Assembly: GCA_014728085.1 (NCBI GenBank)
Contig: WJMF01000069.1
Coordinates: 1 to 64,000 of the forward strand
DNA length: 64,000 nucleotides
Source of the DNA: Candidatus Zhuqueibacterota bacterium
Lineage (GTDB): Bacteria; Zhuqueibacterota; Zhuqueibacteria; Residuimicrobiales; Oceaniaggregativiventaceae
Direction of reading: 5' to 3'
In this document: positions 23,831 to 33,306 of the stretch, piece after piece
How the letters are laid out: the number at the start of each line of letters is the position of its first letter
Numbering within the stretch: the stretch's first letter is position 1
Made by a program: the position numbers and the translations under genes
Notes under the pieces: model-generated
Told to the model about the DNA's origin: nothing
The model's input: only the letters and a program-made list of their open reading frames with translations
Database searches by the model: none

Positions 23831-24858
23831 TTGACATCCTGTGCCTGATCACGTTCACAAATCAAAATCACATCATTCATATCAACAACAACCAGATGTT
23901 TCACGCCAACAAGAGCTATCATGCGGTCAGAGGCCTCTGCATACGTATTTGATACATCCTTGGCAATAATATCCCCCTTTAAAACATTACCATTACTGTC
24001 CTTTGAAGATATTTTGTAAACTTCGTCCCAACTCCCGACATCACTCCAGCCAAATCCCCCTTTCACGACCATGACATTACCGGCCTTTTCCATAATACCA
24101 TAGTCAATCGACTCGCTTCTGGTTTGGCGGTAAACCCGTTCCAGTACTTTATCATAATTTTTCTTGTTCAGTGCCGTTCTGATCTCCATCAAGCCATCAT
24201 ATAAATCCGGCATGAGCTCTTCAAAATAATTTAAAATCGTTCGAGTGCGCCAAACAAAGATTCCACTGTTCCATAAAAACTCGTCACTGAGATAAAATTT
24301 TTGTGCGACCTCCAAATCCGGCTTTTCAGCAAAGGTTTTTACCTTAAAGGCCTCGCCAAAATTGGGAACTTTCTTTCCCAACTGAATATACCCATATCCG
24401 GTCGCAGGATAGGAAGGTTCGATTCCTATGGTAACCAAAGCATCCGGATGCTCTTCTACCAGTGAGACCGCCTTTTTGCATATATTGATAAAGCGCTTCT
24501 CGTTGGTAATGATATGATCAGCAGGTAGCACGATGAGAACAGAATCCGGATCGTGCTGATGAACAATAAGTGAGGCTAAAGCTATACAGGGAGCAGTGTT
24601 TTTTCCGAACGGTTCGAGAATAAAGTGACTTTCTGATAGCGATTTTATCTGTTCGGCCAGGAGGGATTGGTGGTCTTTTGTCGATACAATCCAGGTTTGA
24701 TTCTTTGGTATAAATTGCCGCACTCTTTCAAAAGCAGCTTGCAATAGCGTTTGTGATCCGAGCAAGCTGAGAAATTGTTTTGGTATCGATTCTCTGCTTT
24801 TTGGCCAAAACCGGGTGCCCGCACCGCCTGCCATGACAACCGCATGGGCGTTTTTCAT
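23782..24858 (-). CDS. manC: Mannose-1-phosphate guanylyltransferase
   Basis: 358 residues, the length of a GMP-only enzyme without the phosphomannose isomerase extension of bifunctional ManC/AlgA. It makes GDP-mannose from mannose-1-phosphate and GTP for glycan synthesis. The nucleotide-binding signature is VVMAGGAGTRFWPKSRES, with IPKQFLSLLG, LEPFGKNTAPCIALA, VLPADHII and FAEKPDLEVA further on. VVKGGFGWSDVGSWDEVY is the conserved C-terminal sugar-nucleotide segment. It is first in a four-gene run with the hypothetical, ptsN and zinc-ribbon genes. Confidence 0.92.
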   Translation of the reverse strand: MKNAHAVVMAGGAGTRFWPKSRESIPKQFLSLLGSQTLLQAAFERVRQFIPKNQTWIVSTKDHQSLLAEQIKSLSESHFILEPFGKNTAPCIALASLIVHQHDPDSVLIVLPADHIITNEKRFINICKKAVSLVEEHPDALVTIGIEPSYPATGYGYIQLGKKVPNFGEAFKVKTFAEKPDLEVAQKFYLSDEFLWNSGIFVWRTRTILNYFEELMPDLYDGLMEIRTALNKKNYDKVLERVYRQTRSESIDYGIMEKAGNVMVVKGGFGWSDVGSWDEVYKISSKDSNGNVLKGDIIAKDVSNTYAEASDRMIALVGVKHLVVVDMNDVILICERDQAQDVKWVVEKLKRQKRNQLL

Positions 24859-24891
24859 ATTTTCTGAAATCCCATATCATTACATTCTTTG

Positions 24892-25221
24892 TTAAGATTC
24901 AAAGTGTGATGCCAGCTTATCTTCCAAATGAGCCTTGGAAACAGCACCAATGATTTGTTCCACCACCTGCCCATCTTTAAAAATCATTACTGTCGGAATG
25001 CTGCGTATACCGTATTTCATGGCAATTTCACGATTATTATCCACATCCACTTTACCCACCTTGAGCTTATCGTCATGCTCGTCAGCCAGTTCTTCAACAA
25101 TTGGTGCTATCATTTTACACGGGCCGCACCAGACAGCCCAAAAGTCAACCAGAACAACCAAATCGCTTTTTAGCACCTCGTCATCAAAATTAGCATCCGT
25201 CAGTTCAATCTCTTTTGCCAT
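24892..25221 (-). CDS. trxA: Thioredoxin
   Basis: 109 residues, the standard length. The active site is W-C32-G-P-C35 (VWCGPCKMIAP), and the cis-proline loop SIPTVMIFKDG is present. It reduces protein disulfides in the cytoplasm, recycled by thioredoxin reductase. GAGGA lies 8 bp before the ATG. It stands between manC downstream (33 bp) and the DUF456 gene upstream, all on the minus strand. Confidence 0.95.
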   Translation of the reverse strand: MAKEIELTDANFDDEVLKSDLVVLVDFWAVWCGPCKMIAPIVEELADEHDDKLKVGKVDVDNNREIAMKYGIRSIPTVMIFKDGQVVEQIIGAVSKAHLEDKLASHFES

Positions 25222-25290
25222 TATAAATCCTCGTGGTTTTGATACTCGTTCAAGTTATATATTATTCGATTCTTTTTCAATAGAAAAGAT

Positions 25291-25776
25291 TCAATAAAAA
25301 ATCCCCTTTATATAGTAAAACAGCATGACCAGCGATGCAGCCGTTTTGGCCAATATACCTACCATATTGCCGACAAAAACACCCCACCCTGCCCGAAATG
25401 CGTGGTCGCTCGTCTTACCGGCAATAACTTCACCCAAAATTGCTCCTATAAAGGCACCGAGGATCATTCCCCATGGAGGAAAGAAGAAAAGCCCCAAAAG
25501 CATACCAACAATCGAACCCAATACCCCTACCCGGGAAGCACCATATTTTTTTGCCCCGGCTGCAGGGACGATGTAATCAAGCACGGTAACAAACAGGGTG
25601 AGAAACGCTAAAATCCATAGCACCCTCGCAGAATAGGGTTCCCAATCTTTAACAATTGCCAGCAAGATCAGGGCAAGATAACTCAACGGGGGTCCGGGAA
25701 TAACGGGAAGGATACAACCCAATAATCCAATGATGGAAATAATAAATCCCAGTATTATGACCAGGGTTTCCAACAT
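25291..25776 (-). CDS. DUF456 membrane protein
   Basis: About 161 residues from ATG 25776 (AAGGA seven bases upstream); an upstream extension of the frame is unlikely to be translated. Four to five membrane helices are visible. Family features include the Pro/Gly-rich GCILPVIPGPPLSYLAL after the first helix and two Gly-rich glycine-zipper-like helices (GMILGAFIGAILGEVIAGK). The function is unknown. Confidence 0.85.
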   Translation of the reverse strand: MLETLVIILGFIISIIGLLGCILPVIPGPPLSYLALILLAIVKDWEPYSARVLWILAFLTLFVTVLDYIVPAAGAKKYGASRVGVLGSIVGMLLGLFFFPPWGMILGAFIGAILGEVIAGKTSDHAFRAGWGVFVGNMVGILAKTAASLVMLFYYIKGIFY

Positions 25777-25972
25777 TTTCGCTTCCTTTTGTACAACATT
25801 TATCTTTAATACATTCTGGAACGCAGGGGGCGCGATGGTCAACGACAAGGCTCCCTCCCGCTTTGGCATTAATCGCCCTTTCAACAAGAGTATTTTATTA
25901 TAATCATTTTTATTCTTTCCTCAAAGGCCTTTTTCATAGAATAGAACGCCCCGCCAGCGATATTTCAATTTC

Positions 25973-26001
25973 TTGCTTGTTATCGTAATAAATTGTATAT
26001 T
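25973..26001 (+). promoter_or_regulatory. Candidate sigma-70 promoter of prfB
   Basis: TTGCTT (25973-25978) and TATATT (25996-26001) with a 17-bp spacer, ~127 bp before the prfB start. The transcript would have a leader of roughly 120 nt, in which I recognise no riboswitch. Confidence 0.5.
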
Positions 26002-26128
26002 AAAATCTGTTTTTAGCGCTGCTTGCGGAGGAATTAACCTCTTGTTTACATCGAAATATCCTAAAGCGCATTGAGAAAAAACCGTGTAAATCCGTTTTAT
26101 GTGAAATCTATTCGTAAAGGTCAAGTCT

Positions 26129-27233
26129 ATGTTTGAAGAACTTGAGGAAAAAATCACCTCCTATAAAGAGAGAATCGCCAGTCTAAGGAGGTATCTTTGA
26201 CATTGAGAAAAAAGAAAAAGAAATAGCGGAACTGGAGAAGAAAACCCGGGTCTCAGGTTTTTGGGATAATAATGAAACCGCCCAAAAAACAATGAAAGAG
26301 ATCAGCAGTCGCAGAGAATGGATTGACAAATGGTCGGATCTGGCTGAATCGCTGCAATCCCTCAAAGAGTTGACTATCCTGGCTGCAGATGAAAGCGACA
26401 CAAAAATCGGTGCCGAGCTGCTAGAAGAAGCCGAAATGTTGGCAAAGAAACTGTCTGATCTGGAATTTCAAAAAATGCTCGGCAACCCGGAAGATAATAC
26501 CAATGCCATTTTGACCATCCATCCGGGAGCCGGAGGAACCGAGTCCCAGGATTGGGCCCAGATGCTTATGCGAATGTACCTGAGGTATATCGAAAGAAAG
26601 GGATTCAACCAGGAAACTCTGGATTTTCAGGCCGGAGATGAAGCAGGCATAAAAAGCGTAACCATTGAAGTGAAAGGACCCTATGCGTATGGTTATCTCA
26701 AAGCCGAAGCCGGCGTTCACCGCCTTGTCAGGATCTCACCATTTGATGCCAATAAAAGGCGGCATACCTCATTCGCATCGATCTTTGTTTATCCCGAAGT
26801 CAATGAAAATATAGAAATCGATATTGAAGAAAAAGATCTGCGAATCGACACTTACCGGGCAAGCGGTGCCGGCGGTCAACATGTAAACAAAACCAGCTCT
26901 GCGGTACGAATCACACATCTTCCCACGGGAATCGTGGTTCAGTGTCAGAATGAACGCTCGCAACACCGGAATCGGGAAGCGGCAATGAAAATCTTGATGT
27001 CAAAACTTTACCAGTTAAAACTGGAAGAAGAAGAGTCTAAACGCAACAAATTGGAAAACTCTAAAAAAGAAATCGCATGGGGTAGCCAGATTCGTTCCTA
27101 CGTATTCCATCCTTATAATATGGTCAAAGATCACAGAACCAATGTTGAAACCAGCAATATTAACCGGGTTATGGATGGTGAACTGGACGAATTTATCCAT
27201 GCATATCTTATTCAAAAAGCTGAAAAAAAATAA
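26129..27233 (+). CDS. prfB: Peptide chain release factor 2, with programmed +1 frameshift
   Basis: RF2 recognises UAA and UGA stop codons and triggers peptide release. Frame 0 begins at ATG 26129 and reaches TGA at 26198-26200 after 23 codons. Reading continues in +1 from 26199 for 344 more codons, giving about 367 residues, the family's normal length. The GGQ catalytic motif is in ASGAGGQHVNKTSSAVR and the stop-recognition tripeptide is SPF (VRISPFDANK). Annotation that starts at an internal ATG (26292) would miss the N-terminus. AAGG lies upstream of the ATG. alr follows 12 bp after the stop. Confidence 0.95.
26188..26201 (+). promoter_or_regulatory. Programmed ribosomal frameshift site of prfB
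   Basis: The internal Shine-Dalgarno-like AGGAGG is followed by TAT CTT TGA C. CTT-TGA-C is the classic RF2 autoregulatory slip site: low RF2 makes the ribosome pause at UGA and slip +1. Confidence 0.95.
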
Positions 27234-27245
27234 AAAACACAAATC

Positions 27246-28352
27246 ATGAACTCTGCAGTTGCGGAAATTGATCTATCGGCGATAGAGCATAATATTAAAC
27301 AAATCCAGGCAAAAGTTGATCCTGCCGATGTAATGGCTGTCGTCAAAGCGAATGCATACGGACATGGAGCCGTTCAGGTTAGTAAAACCGTTCTTGATGC
27401 CGGTGTTAAATATCTGGGCGTTGCACGGCTTGAGGAAGCAACAGACTTGCGTAAAAGCGGCGTCCGGGCTCCCATACTCGTCTTCGGCGGCATTCAGGAA
27501 AACGAAAAAGAATATGTTGATCATCGTCTGGATGCAACAGTATTTGATCCCTCTCATCTGAATCATATAGCTGCGTTGGATAAAGCTATAGCTGTTCATA
27601 TCAAAGTGGATACCGGTATGGGACGGCTCGGCATACCCTGGAAAGAAGCTTTGCCGTTCATTAAACAGTGCAACTCCGCTGCAAACATTATTATTAAAGG
27701 CCTTTATACCCATTTTGCCACCTCGGATGAAGCGGATAAAAAATATGCACATTTACAACTGGAACGCTTTAAGCAAGTTTTGCAACAATGCCGGGATACA
27801 GGCATAGAGTTCCCCTATATTCATGCAGCAAATAGCGGTGCAATTCTCGATTTGCCGGATACCTATTTCAATCTGGTTCGGCCGGGGATAATGATTTATG
27901 GATACTATCCCTCTGACGAGACCAGCGAATCCATTCCCTTAAAACCGGTAATGACCTTTAAGACGCGCGTAATTTACCTCAAAACCGTAAAAAAAGGAAC
28001 CAGCATAAGTTATGGACGCGTTTATGCCAGTAAAAGAAAAACCCGAATCGCGACGCTGGCGGCAGGATATGCCGATGGTTACAACCGGCTGTTAACGAAT
28101 ACCGGCAAAGTATTAATTAAGGATCGGATCTTTCCGGTTGTCGGCAGAGTATGTATGGATTATATAATGATCGATCTCGGCCTCGACAACAGTGTTAACA
28201 TCGGCGATGAAGCGATTTTATTCGGCAACCATGAATCGGTCAATGTTTTATCGATTTGCCAAAAACTTGATACCATTCCCTATGAAGTGACCTGCTGGGT
28301 CTCGAACAGAGTTCCCAGAGTTTATAAAAATGAGGTACTCTCTTATGACTGA
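27246..28352 (+). CDS. alr: Alanine racemase
   Basis: 368 residues, typical length. A PLP enzyme interconverting L- and D-alanine for peptidoglycan. The Schiff-base lysine is K34 in AVVKANAYGHG. KVDTGMGRLGIPW, the catalytic-Tyr region LAAGYADGYNRLL and VGRVCMDYIMIDL are also present. It lies 12 bp after prfB and overlaps the start of lysS, in a housekeeping run. Confidence 0.96.
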   Translation: MNSAVAEIDLSAIEHNIKQIQAKVDPADVMAVVKANAYGHGAVQVSKTVLDAGVKYLGVARLEEATDLRKSGVRAPILVFGGIQENEKEYVDHRLDATVFDPSHLNHIAALDKAIAVHIKVDTGMGRLGIPWKEALPFIKQCNSAANIIIKGLYTHFATSDEADKKYAHLQLERFKQVLQQCRDTGIEFPYIHAANSGAILDLPDTYFNLVRPGIMIYGYYPSDETSESIPLKPVMTFKTRVIYLKTVKKGTSISYGRVYASKRKTRIATLAAGYADGYNRLLTNTGKVLIKDRIFPVVGRVCMDYIMIDLGLDNSVNIGDEAILFGNHESVNVLSICQKLDTIPYEVTCWVSNRVPRVYKNEVLSYD

Positions 28353-29847
28353 AGAATTACAAGACTTGAATCAAGTGATGAAAGTGCGCCGGGAAAAGCT
28401 GGAGCAATTAAGGAAAAACGGCACAGAACCATTTGCTTATCGATTCGATAGAACGCATATGGCAAGTGATATCATCAAAGATTATGAAAACCTTACCGAT
28501 AAATCCGTGGCAATCGCCGGACGAGTTATGGCCCTGCGGAGAATGGGTAAAGCCGCTTTTGCCCATATTATGGATATATCCGAACGAATCCAGATATATA
28601 TTCGCAAAGATAAAGTCGGCGAAGAGAAATTTGAACTATTCAAATTGATAGATATTGGCGATATTATCGGTATTGAAGGTACTGTCTTCAAAACCAGAAC
28701 CGGAGAAATAACAGTGCTGGTATCCGGTCTGGACCTTTTAACCAAAAACCTCCGCCCCCTGCCGGTGACTAAAGAGGTTGAAAAGGATGGCAAAACCATA
28801 ACATATGACGCCTTTTCCGATACCGAACAACGATACCGCAAACGCTATGTTGACTTGATTACCAATCGCGATGTGATGAATGTATTTATCAAACGATCTC
28901 AAACCGTTACGGCAATGCGCGACTTTTTGAATAACAAAGGATACCTTGAAGTCGAAACCCCCGTTTTGCAGCCAATCTATGGCGGCGCCTCAGCCCGGCC
29001 CTTTGTTACCCATCATAATGCGCTGGACATAGAACTCTATTTGCGAATCGCCGATGAACTTTATCTCAAGCGACTGATCGTCGGAGGTTATGAAGGCGTA
29101 TATGAAATTAGCAAAGATTTTCGCAATGAAGGAATCGACAGGACGCATAACCCGGAATTTACCATGATGGAACTTTATGTGGCCTATCAGGATTACAATT
29201 TTATGATGAATCTGTTTGAGGAAATGATCACTTTTATCGCCAAGCGCGTTAACAGGGCTCTGAAATTAACTTATCAGGGTCACGATATTGATTTGACGCC
29301 CCCCTGGGATCGCCTCTCCTTTTTTGATGTGCTCGAAAAATATACCGGAAAAAATTTCTATGGTAAAAATCAAACGCAGGTAGCAGCCATAGCTGAGGAA
29401 CTGGATGTTCCCATTGAAAAAGAGTGGGGAACGGGTAAACTTTTGGATGAAATATTTGGCGAAAAAGTTGAACCCCATTTGATCCAACCCGTGTTTATAT
29501 GCGATTATCCCCTTGAATTGTCGCCGCTTGCCAAAAAACACCGCAATGATTCAAACCTGGTGGAACGATTTGAACCCTTTATCGCAGGACGGGAAATCGG
29601 CAATGCATTTTCAGAACTAAATGATCCCGTTGATCAAAAGGAACGCTTCAAAACCCAGATGGCCTTACGGGCACTCGGAGATGACGAAGCACAGGTTCTG
29701 GATGAAGATTATATCCGGGCCCTTGAATACGGCATGCCTCCGACCACAGGATTGGGCGTGGGGATCGATCGACTCGTTATGTTATTGACCGATTCTGCAT
29801 CCATCCGTGATGTCATCTTTTTCCCAACCATGAAACCAGAAAAGTAA
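28345..29847 (+). CDS. lysS: Lysyl-tRNA synthetase, class II
   Basis: About 500 residues. An N-terminal OB-fold anticodon-binding domain (SVAIAGRVMALRRMGKAAFA) precedes the class II catalytic core. Motif 2 is YEISKDFRNEGIDRTHNPEF and motif 3 is GLGVGIDRLVMLLT. I favour ATG 28345 (MTEELQDLNQ), which has GAGGT upstream, over the in-frame ATG 28330; either start overlaps the end of alr. The product charges tRNA-Lys. lolC/E starts 2 bp after its stop, a tightly packed operon. Confidence 0.96.
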   Translation: MTEELQDLNQVMKVRREKLEQLRKNGTEPFAYRFDRTHMASDIIKDYENLTDKSVAIAGRVMALRRMGKAAFAHIMDISERIQIYIRKDKVGEEKFELFKLIDIGDIIGIEGTVFKTRTGEITVLVSGLDLLTKNLRPLPVTKEVEKDGKTITYDAFSDTEQRYRKRYVDLITNRDVMNVFIKRSQTVTAMRDFLNNKGYLEVETPVLQPIYGGASARPFVTHHNALDIELYLRIADELYLKRLIVGGYEGVYEISKDFRNEGIDRTHNPEFTMMELYVAYQDYNFMMNLFEEMITFIAKRVNRALKLTYQGHDIDLTPPWDRLSFFDVLEKYTGKNFYGKNQTQVAAIAEELDVPIEKEWGTGKLLDEIFGEKVEPHLIQPVFICDYPLELSPLAKKHRNDSNLVERFEPFIAGREIGNAFSELNDPVDQKERFKTQMALRALGDDEAQVLDEDYIRALEYGMPPTTGLGVGIDRLVMLLTDSASIRDVIFFPTMKPEK

Positions 29848-29849
29848 CC

Positions 29850-31079
29850 ATGTTTTACGAACTCTTTATAGCCTGGCGCTATTTGAAAAACCGACGAAAA
29901 ACCGGCATTTTTTCCGGCATTACGCATATTGCCGTTGCCGGCGTGGTTATTGGTGTGGCTGCATTGGTTATTGCCCTGTCGGTTATGAACGGCTATGAAA
30001 CCGAGGTGAGGTCGAATTTTATCGACGTTTTTGCTCATGCAAGAATACGGGCTTATCTAAACCGCGGTATAGAAAACCATCGGTCCCTGGTCGATACGCT
30101 GGAAAAAATTCCCGACATCAAAGCGGTTACCCCCTATATCTCGGATAAAGCTCTGCTCAAAGCGGAACTCGACCAAACCAGTATTTTCGTGCGCGGCGTT
30201 GATCCTGAAACGGTTACCGGTGTAACCAACATCGCGCGAAACATCGTCAAAGGAGAACTCTCCTTCGAAACCTATAGCAGATGGCCGGGTATCGTTCTGG
30301 GATCGCATCTGGCAGAACGCATGGATTCCAACCTGGGTGATGACATTCTGTTGGTCAGTCTGGCCAACTCTTCGTCTTTTTACGATATGCCTCAAAAATT
30401 AAAATTCCGTATCACCGGAATTTTGAAAACGGGTTTTTACGACGTCGATAATAACTATGCCTATATCCATATCAAAGATGCACAAACCCTATTCGGTATG
30501 CGAAACAAAATAAGCGGTCTGGAACTCCAATGCAAGGACTACAGATCTGCAAGCAAAGTGGTTGATCAGATCAATCTAAAACTGACGACGATGAATCTCT
30601 CTTATGTTGCCGAATCCTGGAAAGAGATGAACAGCAATTTGTTCGCCTGGGTGCAGATTCAAAAATGGGCATTCTTCATTGTCTTGAGTTTGATTATTTT
30701 GGTAGCGGCATTTAATATCACAAGTACTCAAATCATGGTTACCATGGAAAAAACGAGAGATATCGGCATTCTTAAAGCGATGGGTGCCCGCAACAACGAT
30801 ATTCAGCGTATCTTTACATTAGCAGGTTTGATCATTGGTGTTATAGGCGCCGTTTTCGGCAGTCTGCTCGGTTATCTTCTCTGTCTGGCACAATTGAAAT
30901 GGAGAATCCTTTCTTTGCCATCGGATGTATACATCGTCGACTGGCTTCCGGTATTGATCAAAGCATCAGACTTTATTATCATAAGTATTACGGCCTTGCT
31001 CATCGCTTACATAGCCTCTGTTTATCCGGCCAGACGAGCAGCGCGACAAGACCCTGTTCGCTCTATTAGAGAAGAATAA
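29850..31079 (+). CDS. lolC: Lipoprotein-releasing ABC permease, LolC/LolE family (first copy)
   Basis: 409 residues. One N-terminal membrane helix (ITHIAVAGVVIGVAALVIAL), a large periplasmic MacB-like domain, then three C-terminal FtsX helices. AWRYLKNRRKTGIFSGI at the N-terminus and RDIGILKAMGARNNDIQRIF near residue 300 are family signatures. With a second permease and LolD it extracts outer-membrane lipoproteins from the inner membrane and passes them to LolA. Two consecutive, similar permease genes suggest a heterodimer. Assigning C versus E from sequence alone is arbitrary here. Confidence 0.9.
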   Translation: MFYELFIAWRYLKNRRKTGIFSGITHIAVAGVVIGVAALVIALSVMNGYETEVRSNFIDVFAHARIRAYLNRGIENHRSLVDTLEKIPDIKAVTPYISDKALLKAELDQTSIFVRGVDPETVTGVTNIARNIVKGELSFETYSRWPGIVLGSHLAERMDSNLGDDILLVSLANSSSFYDMPQKLKFRITGILKTGFYDVDNNYAYIHIKDAQTLFGMRNKISGLELQCKDYRSASKVVDQINLKLTTMNLSYVAESWKEMNSNLFAWVQIQKWAFFIVLSLIILVAAFNITSTQIMVTMEKTRDIGILKAMGARNNDIQRIFTLAGLIIGVIGAVFGSLLGYLLCLAQLKWRILSLPSDVYIVDWLPVLIKASDFIIISITALLIAYIASVYPARRAARQDPVRSIREE

Positions 31080-31109
31080 TCCATTCATCCAAAGGATAGA
31101 ATCATATCC

Positions 31110-32345
31110 ATGAAACTAGAATATTTTATAGCCAAGCGTTATCTTCGCTCTAAAAGAAAAACAAAGTTTATCTCCCTGATCACCTATATTTCCATTTTTG
31201 GTATCGTTATTGGCGTGGCTGCCCTGACCATCGTTTTATCCGTTATGAATGGATTTGAAGAACAAGTGCGTTCGCGTTTTCTGGGAGCGGATGCTCACGT
31301 CAAGGTACTTGCTCTTCACGACAATGGCATCAAGCATTATGGCTTTTTGATGAATGAAATCCAAAATACAGCACACATCAAAACCATGTCACCCTTTATC
31401 AGCGAGAAAGGTTTGATCAAATCAAAACGAACCCAGGCTGGAGTTGTTGTACGGGGAATAGACAAAAGATCTGCTGCAGAGGTTTTGGATTTAGGCAGAA
31501 ATGTCGTTTATGGCAACTTGAATCTCAGCACGACAACAGAAATTGAAGGAGACACTTTGCCGGGGGTTGTTCTCGGCTTTCAGCTTGCACAGCGGCTTCA
31601 GGTTATTCTCGGAGATGAAGTGGCCGTTTTTAGCCTCACGGGATTACGTCATTTTCAGGATATACCGGACGTTAAAAAATTCAGGGTTACCGGTTATTTT
31701 GAAACCGGATTGTATGAATTTGATGATATCATTGCCTATATTTCCCTCGAATCAGCTCAACAATTGTATCAGATGGATAAAAAGGTAAACGGCATCTGGA
31801 TAAAGCTCGATCACTATTCTCATGCTGATCAGGCTGCCCGGGAAATCAATACAAGAATCGGTTTTCCATATCAGGTATTGACCTGGAAAGACATGAACCC
31901 GAATCTCTTTGCCTGGATGGAAATAGAAAAGTGGGCTGCGTTTGTGATTCTGAGCCTCATCATAACAGTGGCTGCTTTTAACATCGTCAGCACTTTAATT
32001 ATGGTCACCCTGGAAAAAACGCGCGAAATCGGCATTTTAAAATCCATGGGAGCATCGTCTGTTATCATTCGGCGCATCTTCACCTATCATGGCTTTATCG
32101 TTGGAGTGGTGGGAACCGTTGTGGGATGTGTCGCCGGTTTTGTTTTTTGTTTTGTTCAGCAATATTTCAGAATCTTTTCGCTTCCAAAAGATATATACAT
32201 TATCAGTTGGCTGCCGGTAAAAATGCAGCTGACCGACTTTATTTTAATCGGGATTGCTTCAATTGTACTCACATTTTTGGCGGCTGTTTATCCGGCTCAT
32301 AAGGCCTCCCGCCTGGATCCGGTAAAATCTATCCGTTATGAATAA
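31110..32345 (+). CDS. lolE: Lipoprotein-releasing ABC permease, LolC/LolE family (second copy)
   Basis: 411 residues and clearly paralogous to the preceding gene: the same AKRYLRSKRKTKFISLITYI start, the GIVIGVAALTIVLSVMNGFE helix, and REIGILKSMGASSVIIRRIF before the last helices. It is the likely heterodimer partner in a LolCDE complex. It follows after 30 bp and precedes lolD by 18 bp. The order permease-permease-ATPase differs from the lolC-lolD-lolE order of Escherichia coli. Confidence 0.9.
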   Translation: MKLEYFIAKRYLRSKRKTKFISLITYISIFGIVIGVAALTIVLSVMNGFEEQVRSRFLGADAHVKVLALHDNGIKHYGFLMNEIQNTAHIKTMSPFISEKGLIKSKRTQAGVVVRGIDKRSAAEVLDLGRNVVYGNLNLSTTTEIEGDTLPGVVLGFQLAQRLQVILGDEVAVFSLTGLRHFQDIPDVKKFRVTGYFETGLYEFDDIIAYISLESAQQLYQMDKKVNGIWIKLDHYSHADQAAREINTRIGFPYQVLTWKDMNPNLFAWMEIEKWAAFVILSLIITVAAFNIVSTLIMVTLEKTREIGILKSMGASSVIIRRIFTYHGFIVGVVGTVVGCVAGFVFCFVQQYFRIFSLPKDIYIISWLPVKMQLTDFILIGIASIVLTFLAAVYPAHKASRLDPVKSIRYE

Positions 32346-32363
32346 CAAAATGAAAGCCAGATC

Positions 32364-33071
32364 ATGACAGCAGAAAAAAACATTTTAGAGATCGACGATC
32401 TGTATAAAACATATCATATAGAGGGTGCCCAGGACGTACGGGTTCTGAAAGGTATTCACCTGGAACTAAAAGTAGGAGAAATCGTTACTATCTATGGCCC
32501 CTCTGGTGTTGGTAAAAGCACTCTTTTACATATCATTGGTGCACTTGACCGCCCTACAAAGGGAAAGGTTAAGATCGATTCGAAGAATATTTTTAGCTTG
32601 ACCGACACAAGATTAGCCATGTTTCGCAATCGCACTATAGGGTTTGTCTTTCAATTTCACCATTTGCTACCGGAATTTTCAGCGCTGGAAAATGTCATGA
32701 TCCCGGGGATGATTGCACGACAGAACCGGGAAGAGGTAAAAAAACAGGCGATCGATTTACTCAAAAGCGTAGGCCTGGCGGCACGCCTGGACCATCGACC
32801 CCGTGAATTGTCCGGAGGCGAACAACAAAGAGTCGCTGTCGCCAGAGCACTGGTAAATAATCCGAAATTGCTCCTGGCCGATGAACCCTCTGGAAATCTC
32901 GATATGCGAACTGCAGATGCTCTGCACGAATTATTGTGGTCCCTGAGCCGGGATTTTAAAAAAACCCTGGTTATCGTCACCCACAACCCTGACCTGGCAA
33001 CCCATTCAGACCGCGTCATCGAGTTACTGGACGGGAAGGTTAAAAGTGATATAAAACCCAAATTGGCATAA
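32364..33071 (+). CDS. lolD: Lipoprotein-releasing ABC transporter ATP-binding protein
   Basis: A 235-residue ABC ATPase with Walker A GPSGVGKST, Q-loop region FVFQFHHLLPEFSALENV, signature LSGGEQQRVAVARAL and Walker B LLLADEPSGNLD. The FHHLLPEFSALENVMIPG stretch is typical of LolD. It powers the two permeases encoded just upstream. Confidence 0.93.
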   Translation: MTAEKNILEIDDLYKTYHIEGAQDVRVLKGIHLELKVGEIVTIYGPSGVGKSTLLHIIGALDRPTKGKVKIDSKNIFSLTDTRLAMFRNRTIGFVFQFHHLLPEFSALENVMIPGMIARQNREEVKKQAIDLLKSVGLAARLDHRPRELSGGEQQRVAVARALVNNPKLLLADEPSGNLDMRTADALHELLWSLSRDFKKTLVIVTHNPDLATHSDRVIELLDGKVKSDIKPKLA

Positions 33072-33306
33072 TAATTGGAACAAGTAAAACCATAACGAGT
33101 AAAACTCTATAATTATTTGTTTTTTAGACAACAGTTGGGTTACCAACGACTCTGTTTTGTCGCATTTTTGATTCAAATGTCCTGTTTTGAGATCAAGAAA
33201 ACCTCTGAAATTTTACCCTTGCGGTTTGTGCTTATAATTTGTTATCTTAAAATAGGTAAATATACGTGATAACATTCAATAAAAATCCAAGCAGGAGTAT
33301 GAGTAT

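Noticed and set aside
25921..26157. 78-codon reverse ORF upstream of and overlapping the prfB start
   Set aside because: It covers the candidate prfB promoter, leader and start, has no ribosome site and no recognised family.
33212..33238. Promoter upstream of clpC (TTTACC ... TATAAT)
   Set aside because: The spacer is only 15 bp and the -35 match is poor; mentioned with clpC but not called as a feature.
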